A DNA stretch of 64,000 nucleotides from Mansonella perstans. Lineage: Eukaryota; Nematoda; Chromadorea; Rhabditida; Onchocercidae. The stretch lies in NCBI GenBank assembly GCA_037074765.1, contig JBAMDO010000112.1, forward strand, positions 62,001 through 126,000, written 5' to 3'. Shown here in pieces: positions 27,509 to 39,946 of this stretch; the first letter of the stretch is position 1; every line of letters begins with the position of its first letter. The notes beneath the pieces were generated by a model. That model saw only the letters and a list, made by a program, of their open reading frames with translations, made no database searches and was not told where the DNA came from. The position numbers and the translations under genes are program-made.

Positions 27509-30080
27509 ATGAGTTGTACAGAGCTTATGGAATGGGCAATTGGAAATGGTGCTCAGCATTTTGGTATCGATATTAGGGATTGTTCAAATGAAAATGGGAA
27601 GGGGTTGTTTGCAACAACAGACTTTCGAGAAAATGAAACAATAATATGCATACCAGTCGAAATTATCATCACTGCTGGATTTGTTGCTGAAATGACAGAT
27701 TATTGTGATTTTTTCAAAAGGTTCAAGTTTGATCTAAAAACGACAGTCATTATATTGCTGGAAAAGACAATAAATAATGGAGATGCCAACGGAACTGGTG
27801 CTAATTTAGTTGGGATTACCATGGATTTTTTCCAGTTTAATCACTTTGAAGGTTTGAAACAAATCAAACTATTAGACATTGCATATACGACAAAAGATAC
27901 GTCTATAAATCTAGTCGAAGAAAGCATATATTTAAGAAACAATGGTCATTTACAAGTGGTGTAGTAAAAGAATCTCTTAACTACTAAATGTATCATAAAA
28001 GGAAAGCAGATAGTTTCATCATTTCAATTCAGGTATTGATTAATCATTTTAGACATCGCTTAAAACCATTCGAAGCACTAGTGTATTTCTTCTTAGTAGA
28101 GAAAGAACAGAATTCGAAATGGGCTCCTTATTTGAAAATGCTTCCAAAGTCGTTCTCAACACCAGCTTTTTTACATCCATATTTGGTACCAGGAGATTTT
28201 CCATATTCTTCAAGAAAGCAATGGTATACGCAGAAGAACGAATTGAAGATGATGTATGAAAAGGTATACTTTCATTATTAGATTTTTTCCTTTAGTAAGG
28301 AAGACCCTTTTACTTTTCCCATTGTTCTGCTATAATGCATAAATAATTTTCTTGTTATTTATACCCATTCATAAAATTAGAATTCATTTGAAATTAGATA
28401 AGATCACAGCTCAAATCCAGGCCAGATTTGTATGAAAGGGACTGCAATAGAACTCATTTCGCATTATTGTTTTTGTTCGTAGTTTGTGACGATATTAGCA
28501 GACAATACGATATGGGATCATTTTTTGTGGGCTTGGCATGTTGTAAATACTAGATGCATATATCGTGATAACAAGCCTCATCCACTGATTGACAATACTA
28601 ATGGCGATTCAATTGCAGTTGTACCTCTTATCGACATGTTGAATCACTGTAACGATAGTAAGGTATCATCTGCTTCTTCACTTCATATATTTCACTGTGC
28701 TTAAGTCATTTACGTTAATCCGTCAATTGATTTTAATTAATCTCGCAATTTGTCTTAGTTAATGGGTGAATGTTCCTTTCAAAAATTGAAAAAATCGATT
28801 TTTCAAGATGATATTACTAAAATATTCTGTTATTTAGTGTTGCGCACTTTGGGATAGCAAATTGAATGTATATAAAGTGATTGTTACTCGGCCTATCCAC
28901 AAAGGAGAACAGATATTCATCTGTTACGGCAGTCATACAAATGGATCATTGTGGATTGAATATGGTTTTTACCTGAAAGACAATATCTGCAACAAAATTG
29001 AAATCTCACTTGGTTAGTTTAATTTGAACATTACTAACAACAACGATATTTATTCAATTGTTCTTTGTCATCTCGTTAAGAAAATTGCAAGGTTTCCTTT
29101 GCTACAAATAATTTAAACTGTGGCACAGTGGCAAACTAAAGAATATTTGGCTGTAGTGGATGGAAAATGTTTATATAAAGTGAATCGTTTTTAGGAACAT
29201 AAAATAGTGATTTCTACCGGTGGATCGTTTTGAATTTATGATTTTTAACACGAATCAATAAATAAAAAAAATTAGCGGGACACATTTTCTTGCTCAGCTT
29301 ATCAGTTCATTATAGTATAATACATTTTTAGAAGACTTTATGCGACTTGCGAACGCTGCTGGATTCATTTTCTCAGACTTACATAGAAAAGTAATTCTTC
29401 AAGCAAATTTTCCATGGTAATCTTTTTGTTTTGTATATCTGCCCTTTTGTTATTTCACTTGTTTACTAACTTCATACACAATATATGCCTTCAGTTCGTT
29501 TATGAAAATCTATCGATTGTCAAATCTTAGTGATAAATTTCAGCTCTATATACGCCAGTGACGTGAAGCCAAATTTTGGATTCAAAGCAAATCTAGCACT
29601 GCTGAAAATGAGTTATTCAAAACTGTAAGTCCCGACAACACTTTTAGCGTTGTTTCTGTTCGGTTCATTGGGTCATCTTCATTTTTTGTTTCTTGAATCC
29701 TTATTTACAGGTCTCTGTAACCTTCCCAGATTTGAGTTATAAGTTTAATTTTTTTAAGCATGAGATCTGAAATTCAATGAATCACATTCTATTCTCCAAA
29801 AACATTTCTGGATTGATGAGTGTAAAAATCACCTTTTAAAAATCTGTGACGAAGTGATTCTTAATAGTTTCTATATAAGTGCAGGAAGCAGTGGAGGAAG
29901 TTGATCTATGAAGAAACAGAAGCTGTAACAGAGGATAATGTTCTAGTGATTATACAGTTGCTGCACGATGAAATGATTAAAGATGGGAAGAAAGCAGTTC
30001 AAGAAACACAGTGGTTGTGGAATGAGCAGATTGCGCTACTTCATTCTTTGCTTAACACTGATTTCTGTTACTCGGACTGA
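27509..30080 (+). CDS. SETD4: SETD4-like SET-domain protein lysine methyltransferase
   Basis: Seven exons: 27509-27955, 28033-28263, 28483-28662, 28838-29012, 29332-29416, 29544-29624 and 29885-30080. They join in phase to 464 residues (human SETD4 is about 440). The family moves a methyl group from S-adenosylmethionine to lysine. The order of features matches SETD4: an N-terminal helix (ELMEWAIGNGAQ); the first SET segment (NENGKGLFATTDFRENETI); WAPYLKMLPKSF; an inserted I-SET part with FLWAWHVVNTRCIY; the SAM-pocket motif PLIDMLNHCNDSK; GEQIFICYGSHTNGSLWIEYGF; then the Rubisco-LSMT-type substrate-binding half with KQWRKLIYEE and TQWLWNEQIALLHSL. The end of exon 1 is uncertain: about 86 codons (27690-27955) have no counterpart in human SETD4 but stay open, and the donor used here (GTGGTG) is weak. 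The gene converges on the ATPase gene. Confidence 0.87.
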
Positions 30081-31687
30081 TCTTGCCTTACGGTGAATCG
30101 TCTGTTGGAGATTCACTGTGGCTTTTGTTTTAGAATCATGAAATGGCTTGAAGTCTTGAAGGAAACTTTGTTTCCTGCTTGCAGATGGAAAACTGTCCCA
30201 ACCAATCGCTCATATTTAAGACACCATGGTGATTAATAATCTACATCGCACCTATAAAACATTTCAGTACTTTCTGAATTGTAAGTATTGAATTGATAAT
30301 AAAAGAAGTCATTTAATGCTAACGTAGTTGCACGGTTCGGAGTGACTATCAAAGATATTAACCACCATGAATCTAGGTATCCATTATGCCCGCAGAGAAC
30401 CAGTAATAAGACAAAAATCTTGAGCAACCAAATTGTCAAGTAAACATATGTGTTTTACGAGACTGAATAGAAGACTGAAAATCCAAATTACTCAGGTGAT
30501 CATTTTTTCCCTATATAGCCATTACAGTTTCAAGAAGGGTTTAAAAACACTCAAGCGTTTTGCAGAGAAATTTTTTCATATCAGTACATAATTAACAAGC
30601 AAAAGCAATTCTGAAAAAAACTATCTTCAAGCCACTTCCGCGACCTGTTTGTTTTTCGCCATGAGGTCAACCAAAATCGATACCTTTGTTGCAGTGCCAC
30701 AGCAAATATAGCTTTGGGCCGTAAGAGTTTGCAAGTGAGACAATGAAACGACAGAACTGCAGTTTAATATGGGTTACTCAAAAATCCCTATATTAATTAC
30801 TGCTGAAAATTATATAAGCAAGAATTTTTAAACATTTATTAAGAACTAGTGTCAACAATATAAAAATAGGACTGTGGACGTATAACTAAACGTGACCAAT
30901 CATAATTATAAATATCGGAAGCTTCTTTGGTCTTGACTAACAGAAATGCGCTAATTAATATGTTTATTAATTTTACGTTTCATGAAATTATGTCTCTCGT
31001 AAGGAGCATCTTTACTGAAGCTATTGTTAAGTCTACGCCACAACCTTCTTGAGAACTCCAACCTCTGAATTCAAAAATGGAATGCAGCGAATCTAACAAA
31101 TTCATGGATTTCTTGTATTCACAAAAAAAATTTAAAAAATCCTTTTCACCGGATTTGTAACGTCTGATCTTTATCACTTGGTAACTTCTTGCATCACATA
31201 ATAAAACGGAGTGAAAGGCATTATGCAGGACCTTAGCGCTTGATAAACACTCCATATCAATGAAATAGATAATTACTTTTTTTTGACTAAGTACTAAATT
31301 TCAAGCTTGATTAGCTCGCTATCTGAACAATGTTACATTGTTCTTCGGTAAACAAACTTGGCAAATACACTACTAAGAGAACATATGTTGAAACACTCCT
31401 AGTGGTTTTGGTGACATACTGAGTAGCTAAAAACATTATTACTACCAAAGTTATGGACAATGCTTTGCAAAGAATAATGCTATTTTACCAGAATGTTTAG
31501 CAAAGAACAATGCTATTTTACTAAAATTACGGATAATATTTAGCAAAGTTACGAACCGTCTAAAAAAAAAAGTCTGAAAATGGAACTATATCCGTCGAAT
31601 TTTTGCTGCATGATTTAACTACCGGCAGAAAAATAATGATTCCTTTCCCTCGCACTGACAATCATAACAATATAAAAATAACCAATA
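30081..31687. other. Convergent intergenic region, about 1.6 kb
   Basis: This lies between the 3' ends of the SETD4-like gene (plus) and the ATPase gene (minus), so it should hold both 3'UTRs. A 91-codon minus-strand open frame at 30980-31255 is listed separately. A short phrase (TTTAGCAAAGAACAATGCTA) is partly duplicated at about 31460-31512. Nothing else is recognisable. Confidence 0.5.
30980..31255 (-). CDS. Weak candidate: intronless 91-codon ORF
   Basis: The open frame encodes 91 residues with a balanced composition (for example SYQVIKIRRYKSGEKDF and SIFEFRGWSSQEGCGVD), rather than the Phe/Ile/Lys-only make-up of chance frames in AT-rich DNA. I recognise no family, no membrane segment and no partner exon. 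It lies in the convergent 3' region of two genes, so it may be 3'UTR, a decayed exon or chance. Confidence 0.15.
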   Translation of the reverse strand: MECLSSAKVLHNAFHSVLLCDARSYQVIKIRRYKSGEKDFLNFFCEYKKSMNLLDSLHSIFEFRGWSSQEGCGVDLTIASVKMLLTRDIIS

Positions 31688-34600
31688 TCACGCAGATCTC
31701 ATATCACCAAGCAGAAAGCATAGCATTCGATCAATTACGAAGCAAGCCAGTAAATCTACAGCTATGCAACTTAACAACGCTTTTCGATACTGAAATACCA
31801 TTTCTTAATTACCAAAAGAAAGTGACTGATATAATCCAACATTTACCCAACAGCTTTTCCTGCTAACTATCCTAAAACTACCAAAATACGCGTCAAAAGT
31901 AGCATCCCAGTGTACTGAAATGTAAAATAAACTAGTTAAATACCTTGAACTCCTTTGTTATCATATGATTATTAATCGGTGAAAATCAGATCAAATCTTA
32001 ATGACTGTTAACATAAAAGTGGTCACTTACTCCAAATGGCAATTCAACAAGTTCAAATTTTGCCGTCAGTTCTGGAGATATGCCAGATGCTAGTGCGAAC
32101 ACAGCAGATCCGGAAAATAACAAACTATAAAGCATAGGTTTGTTTTCCAACAAACTTTCCATAAATGGGTGACCCTGCAAAAGAACGATGAATGAAAAAT
32201 TAATATCAGAAAGTTCTTTAATGAAAAAGGGAAAACCAACCATTCTACAGAGTATGTTTGTCATATCACTTATCAAAAGCTTATATTTTCCACCTGAAAA
32301 AATGTTTCCAAGACTTCAAAATCTAAACCAACCCGATAGTTCACAGCAAAAGTAGCCACCTGTAGTGCTAATGCCATAAGATAAACCGCTGAATTAAGTA
32401 AATTTGGTTTGAACTCCGCTTCCAAATCGACTTTTTCACTGGAATAAGTATATCAGCATGAGTGGCATAACTTCCTATTTTCAAATACTGTGACATGCAT
32501 CATCACGGGTATGTGGTACAACGGAACAACAAAAAAAAGCTTATGCTGAAAGTCACTAACCGAGGATCTGCTGTTTGAGCTTCTCGTACAATGTATATTA
32601 AACAACCAAAATGAATGGCAAACTGAAGAGATACCGTAAGAAGGGTATAAGCATTGAATATGTTTGGTATAGGCCTCTGCCTAGCAAGTGTTTTGAGTGG
32701 CTATAACGAAAAGAAATGTCGATCTAATGAATTAAAATAGTTACATATAAAAAAAAAATTTAAAAAAAATTCTGTAAAGTTTGCCATAAACCGAAACGTC
32801 ACCTTCGATCTTGAGATAAACAAGAAGCACCCAGCAAGAAGTAGACCTTGGATGGTAGCCTGCGTGTCAGAAAACTTGATTCCATCCAAATACAGCACAC
32901 TCTGACTGTATGCAAGCACTAAAGCATTCAGAGCAAGAATTTTGAACATTTGCAGTGTCGTAACCAAAGTACACCGTCCTTGCTTGATAACGTGACAAAC
33001 TGCAATTAATCATCCACTAATAAAAGCTTTAATTAAAAACTGACTCTTGAATCCCTCAAATTCTAAGAAAGAAAACAAACTCGACTGTATGGATGTGTAT
33101 TTCGAAGTAAAAGGAGCTGCTATAGAAGCATCACCAAGTCGCACAACTTGAACCTTCTCTTCATCTTTTAAGTCCTTCATTATCTGCTCAAGCCGTCTGG
33201 CGGTAGTGCTCGATACATGGTCATGTCTGACATAAAACATATTAAAATTACAACAGTACTTTGTGATGATTCAATAAACGTATTAGGTAAGAAAAAGATA
33301 ATGATTTTTTTCATAATCTCAAGCTAAACAAATCAAAACGATTGAAACAGCAAACCTGATTTGTCTAACACCAGCAGGTGCATCAATCTTTCGTGCTGAG
33401 TGCAAAGGTTTTTTTGAACTGTTTGATGAACTGTTTGAACTAGCACGCGAATTTGAAGCAGAATGACAGAGATTGTCTGTGGAAGGATTTGATTTATTTT
33501 CATCTTTTTTTCGCCTTTTCTCACCAGCCTTCGAAGTACCGTATGGATGAGAAAGTAATGCAACACCTGAACGAAAGTTCATATGAAAAAAAAGGAAATA
33601 CAGAAGTGTTCAGAGGAAAAAAAAGTAGAGGCAAGGTAAGATGTTTAACATTCGCAGATAAAAAACAAGCAAAATCCTGCTGGAGCAATAACTGAATATC
33701 TTTTTTGCCTCAAATGGTCGAAACTATGTCATCTTTAATTATAACAAAAAATAAAAACTAGTAAAATCTAACCGACATCAGCATGTTTCAATGCACCAAC
33801 ATCGTTTGTACCATCTCCGCACATGAGTGTAATAAAACCAAGTCCCTTCAACTCATTTATAACCCGTTCCTGAATTTACAAAAAAGTACTCAACCGAGTG
33901 AGAACCCTCCCAGACTTCTACTTTTTGAGAAAGAAAGGAGGATTTCTCATACACGGTTTGAAATTTATACATGGACATTACACGGTTTGAAATCTACTTT
34001 CTGCAAAATATTCGGTTAAAATCGTACAGACAATAGCTTAGTCATAGTTTGTAGAGGAACCGAAAATGGAGAAATCAGTGCATTGTCGCAAAGAAAGAAT
34101 CATGGAAACTGCTGCTTTGTTACCTTTTCTTTGGGTGCCATTCTAGCAAATATTTTTACATAAGGGATAATATATCGCAGAAATTGAGTATGACTGTTGA
34201 GAAGATACATAAACGCCTGAAATATGACGGTGTATTTTGAAAATCGAACCGAACGTAACCAGTTTTATAAATAGTTAAACTTTCTACACTAAGCACGATT
34301 GACTGAATACCAAAAAAATAGCAGTCCAAAAATAGCAGATTAATGATCAAGCAGTCAAGCACCGGACCCAGTATTCAATGAATTCAGTCAATAAGAGAAC
34401 AATTCAATTTGAAAAATGATGATAAAAACGATGGAACACACCTGACCAGTGATGCAAAATTCATATTCATTAACGAATGTCATCAATTCAGCACTTGGAC
34501 TTGGTAACAAGTCGAACTCGCTATCATCATTTACTGATTTCCAGACCCATTTGTTATCATCTACAAAGTTGTTCTATTACTAGACATCGAAAAGATAGCT

Positions 34601-37600
34601 AAAAACTTTTGTTTATGTTCATAAAACATGCCAAATGTATCCTTTACATAAAAATCCCTAAAATGAAACTGCTTGTTACTAAAGCATTAATAAATCCAAA
34701 CATCACGCTCATTATATTAAGAGCAACATCCTTTTAAGGGAGATGATATTACCGTACACTATCAAATTTGAACCAGAGAAAATAGCCAGACTTGAAGTTG
34801 ATAATACACTCTGCTTCTGATATCAAAGGATAATAAATCCTGCATTATAATAGGTTGCTGAAAAGGATGTTGTTCAATGTTAAGACCTTTAGGTTCATCC
34901 AAAATGAGAATAGGTGTTGACTTTTTCGTAAATCGAAGAACTTTAGCTACATGGCAAGCCGTAAGAGGACTGTCGCCCGTAATCATCACCACTCTGTGAG
35001 ACGATTCTGCAATTTCTTTTACCATTGCTTTAGTATCCGGTTTTAAAGGGCATGAAATAACAACGAAACCAGCAAATGTCAAATTTTGTTCGAAATCTTC
35101 TCGCTTTCGATCCCGTATCTAAAAAAGCAATGCGATGTTAGCTCCAAGCAAAAGAACATGGAAACGAGATTTTCGCCCTGCTATATTTCAAGTAATCAAA
35201 AGTTAAAAGCGCAAAAAAAATCTACAGCGTAAAAAATATCCATTTGCTAATGAAACCAATTCAGTATTTCCAAATTATACATATGTATACCTCCTGATAG
35301 GTTAATGATCCAACTTCCCGAATGCCTAAAGCAAGAACTCGTGCGCCTTGCCGTGTCAAGTGTCGGTATGCTTGGATATAGTTTTTTGGAACTGTTTCAT
35401 ACTGTAAAAAAGAACAAGCATCATAGACGAAATAAGAAACATATAATATGTATTATGTTCAGGATGAAAAAAAAAAATTCCTTAAATAACTTTGTGTAAC
35501 ACAAACCATACTCTCCAGTATTTCTGGAGCGCCCTTAACAGTTACAATGTGTTTTGTTTCATTTGTCCCAGCTGGAACATAACCGGCAATCACTGTCATT
35601 CGTTTGAAAAACGAGGAGAAATGGTACCGATGAAAAATTTTGAGTGGTTGCATTTTGGGTTTTCTAGGAATCACAGTATCATCTGAAATATGAAACTGAT
35701 TTAGCAGTTGTACTAAGTTGTAAAACCAATTTCGGAAGTACTCCGCTCAAAACATCACTCATAATTACAACAACACAAAACGTAAAATTACTTTTTGTTA
35801 AGTTCCATTCGGCCCAACTAAGACAAGCCTTTTCTAATGGATCACCCACTAAATCTTCATCGAATCGTACTAAACTATGACATGTCACCAGCACTTGTAC
35901 TGATTCTGGTGGAGCTTCAAACGGCAAACGATAAATATGACATTCGTTGCCCGAACAGACACAATTCGTAGAAGCTACTCCTGCAAAAAGTTATCCTTAC
36001 TAAAGTATATTTATAAAACCATTAAAAGCTACTAAAATTTAAAGAAAAAACTGAGTTTTGATAAAAACGAACTTTGAATAAATAAGGATTAAAATAACTG
36101 TAAATAGTAACCAGCAAGATCATAAATAATTACCCTCCACAACTAAGTTATCGGTTGTTAGTGTCCCTGTTTTATCGAAGCAACATATATCAATTTTACC
36201 AGCAAATGGTATACGAAAAGGTTCTGTACAATACACACCTAAAAAGATCTAAACTGGAAGCATCACTTGTAGTTTAATAAGTTGACATAAAAAACCCATT
36301 AGGGTTTACTCTTATCAAATTAAAAAAAACATTACACAATCCTTAACACAAAAAAGCCTCAATGAAACATTTTAGACTATATCGCACGAAAAAATGAACT
36401 GTACCTAGCTTTTGTAGAGCCATTAGTGAATTATTCACAGCCAGTGATAATTCTATAGGTAACTCAGGAGGAATTACGCTGGTCAGAATCAAAGAACATT
36501 CTAGAAACAACTTGTATTTACTACGCGATTCATCCTCGCTTCCTAAAAACACAAAATAAATTAAAAACCTTTACTCCAGAAAACAAGTCAAAGCATCGAT
36601 TATGAACTATAAAACGAAACCAAATTAAATAGAATTAAGTACCTTTAATCCATAAATAAGAAGCTGCAGCAATAGCGAAAACTAGCAGAAATAAAATAAA
36701 TGCAAAGGTCTCCATATTATTAGCGGTTACTCGCTTCGCACCAAACATAATTGTACGTAATAACTTTCCTTGACTGGTATTAAATCCTGTTCGTAAAACG
36801 TAGCAAATACATCCACCATCCGGCGCTTTCATGCCGGCTTCATTTTTTGCTTCAATAATTTAAGAGAAATTTTTGGAATAAATCCTAAGGGTTTGCTGAG
36901 AAATTTTACAAACTATACAGCGAGAAATACTTCTATAGCAAGTTAATAAAACAAATAAGGAAAATGTCAGCGGTACACTTATTCTGAGCCTTATTTACTG
37001 AAGAATTATCCACTGTGAGATTAACCTTACTTCACGTTCAATAATCATCCGACTGCTTTGCGAGACAGGACACGCAACAGTCAAGTCATACTTCTGAGAA
37101 CAGCTGAAGCAATATTTCACAATGAATAATTATCTCTAAGATTACCAGGTGAAGTATGTTGAACAACCTTCGTGCCACCGAAAACAACATGTAAACGACT
37201 ATCCTTTTCGATGTCAAAATAACGCGATTTCTCGACATCTTCTATCGGTTCCTGCAATTATGCTTTCTTAGAAAGTTACATGATACTTCTCTTTTACAGT
37301 TATTCTTATTAAATCACTTCAAAATCCAAACAGGCATAGAACAAACAAAGACTGACCTTCATCTGAGGCACGCTTTCGCCAGTAAGCATGGATTCATCAA
37401 CGATGCAGGGACCCCTTAACAGTAATAAGTCGCAAGGTACTGCTTTTTCATCTTGTGATCGACCTACAAATATGCTGTTCAATGGCTTAACAACTAATCT
37501 GATTAGTTTTTCTAAGAATGTGCTGCAATAAAACAAACTAAAACGAGTGACAGTAGCAAAAGTTTTTCAACGTCTATGAAAACACAAAACATACTGATAG

Positions 37601-39901
37601 AAACGATATCGCCAGGTAGCAATTCATCACTTTTAATACGATTCCAGCGTTTATTTCTGTACACATTAATCAAATACGGTTTATTACCCATGTTACGAAT
37701 TTCAGACATGTTTTTCAGCTGCTGCTTAACAAGTGTCGCTTCAAAAGTCATAAGCATAATCAAGGTGAATAATGAATAGTACCACATATCTTCCAAGCAC
37801 CATAGCGCAACACAAAAAACCTGTAACTCTTCGACCATCATTGATATAAATTCAACGATACGACTGCTTTAACAAATTCGTCCATTCAAAAAATCAGTGC
37901 AACGTATTTATACAAAAGATTAAATGGAGTGTAAGTTAAAAATGATAGAAAAAAGCACCAGACCAAATTTCATGGTATTTTGCTACGGCATATTTTATGA
38001 AAAAGGATCAGTGAAGCTAATAAATTTTGTCAGATCTAGAAATAAGTTAAAGTGAGATGGCTCTCTTACATAAAAGTTGCATTGTAACAGTATGTGACAC
38101 TCGAAAAACAAATCTCAATCATTTCACGAAATGCAAGAATCTAATACTAGCTTTTCAAGCAATTCAGTATCCATTGAGCTTTTTCTCAAGCTTAACAGTG
38201 CTAGAAATATTAACGTTAAATGAACAATTAATAAAAAATACCTGAAAAACAAAAAATGGTGCTGTCGCTCGCTCCTTGAACAGCTCCATGAACTGAGGAA
38301 TAACCATTTCCATTCTTAAAATTAAAGCTTTTATATAACATTAGTAAACAGAAGAGTTGCCAAGAACTCACAGAATGATCATGAGAAAATTACATAATTC
38401 ACCTATTATCTCCCAAATCTTGTTTTCTTTCCAAAATTGCTTCATCTGTTTCAAGTCCTCGTGACTCATGGAAATAGGACATCGGCTGATTTGTGTCCAA
38501 TTCCAAGGCCAAAAAAGTCTTTCGTTCCAAAACGAATGTGTAATGCACCTTTTGAAACTCAAACCATAATTTTATCTTTCCATTTATCAGCTGAAAATGA
38601 ATTCTATAATTCATTTTGCATGAAATTCATTTGCAAACAACTTCAATTCCCTTCTTTAAGAAGAAGCAAGGATATTATTCTATTTCCGTGAGCTCCGCAT
38701 TTTGTTAGCGTACTTTATTATCTTGAAATTTCCTCTCCAAACGTACATGATGCAAAAGTCAGAAAATATAGGCCACATGAAAAATCAGTTTTTATTTACA
38801 GATGATACTGTTCAAATGCTTAGCTCTACTTACTCTTAAATTGAAGAACTATATATTCATTGCTCTTAACCAATTCCAATAAAAGCTAGAAATTCGCCAT
38901 CAAAAAGTATCATTATCATTTGATGCTTTTTCCACAAACTTTCGGATCCACAGATTAAGTTGGATACAAGCGCACATTCAAATTCCACGTTCATGATACT
39001 CTATTTTGATTAAGTAATTTTAATAATGGTTAAAGATTTGTCTTGAGTCTCCCAAATATATTGCAGTACTGTAATCTTCAAACAGCAAATGGTAATAAGG
39101 TCAATATCTAAGAGGGTGCAAACCAAGACATTGTACTGCATAGTAGCGTAATACTAGTGCTTCCTGTTTTTTACAACAGATTTAAAATTTTTCTTGTATA
39201 GAAGATGTTAAGCGACTATACAGATTGACTTTCATAAATAGAACAGCTGGGAACATACTTTAGTCCTGCGCAAAGGTACCAGTTCTGTCCATCCATTATT
39301 TGGCGTTGGAACTACTTTTACAACCGTGGCTTTCTCAACATTGGACTCCTAAAAACTGACATTAATTCTAATTCCGGTAATTCACAAAAAAGTTGGCATT
39401 CATTTCCTTAATCATTAATGATGCAAAAAAAAAAGCAGATATGCTGATAAAACAAATGTATTACATATGAACAAGTCAGTAAACAGTGAACAGTGACGGA
39501 CCAGTTGCAAAACAATACAGTCAAAACCTGAAACAAGGAAAAGTAGAAATATTTATAAAAAAAAAATAAATAAATAAATAAATAAAATTTTTTTTTTTCA
39601 AATCACAAAATTTCAAATCATTTTCAAATCAAATCACATAAAAATGATATACTAAATCATCGTGATGTTTTAAAAGGAAAAATAAAATATCGAAATTAAT
39701 CAATTTAAACCATACCTGTAAAATACCAATAGCAGCCGTAATGATGCATCCTAATTCCCAGTATTCGTTCATACCATAAACATCATACCATAAATAAACC
39801 CATCCTACATATAAGAAAATAAATGGTCCAGCATATGCGTGTGTAATTATCGGTTTCATTGTATATGGAACATATGACTCAATAAGATGGTCAACGGACA
39901 T
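31688..39901 (-). CDS. catp-8: P5A-type ATPase, ATP13A1 / CATP-8 (ER transmembrane-helix dislocase)
   Basis: Twenty-six exons, high to low: 39901-39716, 39527-39465, 39348-39259, 38590-38403, 38314-38242, 37820-37595, 37463-37357, 37251-37146, 36849-36643, 36542-36405, 36238-36134, 35980-35792, 35682-35507, 35401-35291, 35118-34887, 34560-34442, 34216-34124, 33869-33773, 33566-33356, 33226-33081, 32999-32803, 32700-32561, 32438-32333, 32174-32031, 31952-31944 and 31789-31688. All phases match, giving 1186 residues (human ATP13A1 is about 1204). P5A ATPases sit in the ER membrane and remove mis-inserted or mistargeted transmembrane helices (family knowledge). Motifs seen: TGES 303-306 (actuator), PPELP 440-444 (P5A signature in M4), DKTGT 483-487 (phosphorylated Asp483), KGAPE 609-613 (nucleotide binding), TGDSP from 702 and GDGTND 821-826. 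[27 protein letters not shown] lies in the C-terminal membrane part. A Ser/Asn-rich basic insert follows GVALLSHP, as in the human protein. Confidence 0.95.
31944..31952 (-). other. Proposed 9-nt microexon (Glu-Phe-Lys) of the ATP13A1-like gene
   Basis: Reading GAG TTC AAG here, between exon 32174-32031 and exon 31789-31688, restores an EFK triplet that human ATP13A1 has at the same place (after the LVDIP segment). The donor after it is good (GTATTT), but the acceptor before it (AACAAAG) lacks a pyrimidine tract. Skipping it also keeps the frame, so it may be optional. Confidence 0.55.
39557..39598. repeat. A tract, TAAA repeat and T tract in intron 1 of the ATPase gene
   Basis: An A run is followed by about five AAAT units and then a T run. 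The A and T runs could pair as a hairpin. Confidence 0.7.
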
Positions 39902-39933
39902 TGTTCACTATATTGCTTATTAATTTAGCTGAA

Positions 39934-39946
39934 TCTGAAAAGAGAG
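39934..39946 (-). promoter_or_regulatory. Putative spliced-leader acceptor upstream of the ATPase gene
   Basis: On the minus strand CTCTCTTTTCAG, with a strong pyrimidine tract, precedes a 33-base leader (from 39934) that ends at the ATG at 39901. Confidence 0.55.

Noticed and set aside
31603..31866. Plus-strand 87-codon open frame
   Set aside because: It is antisense to the last exon of the P5A ATPase, which has clear homology on the minus strand.
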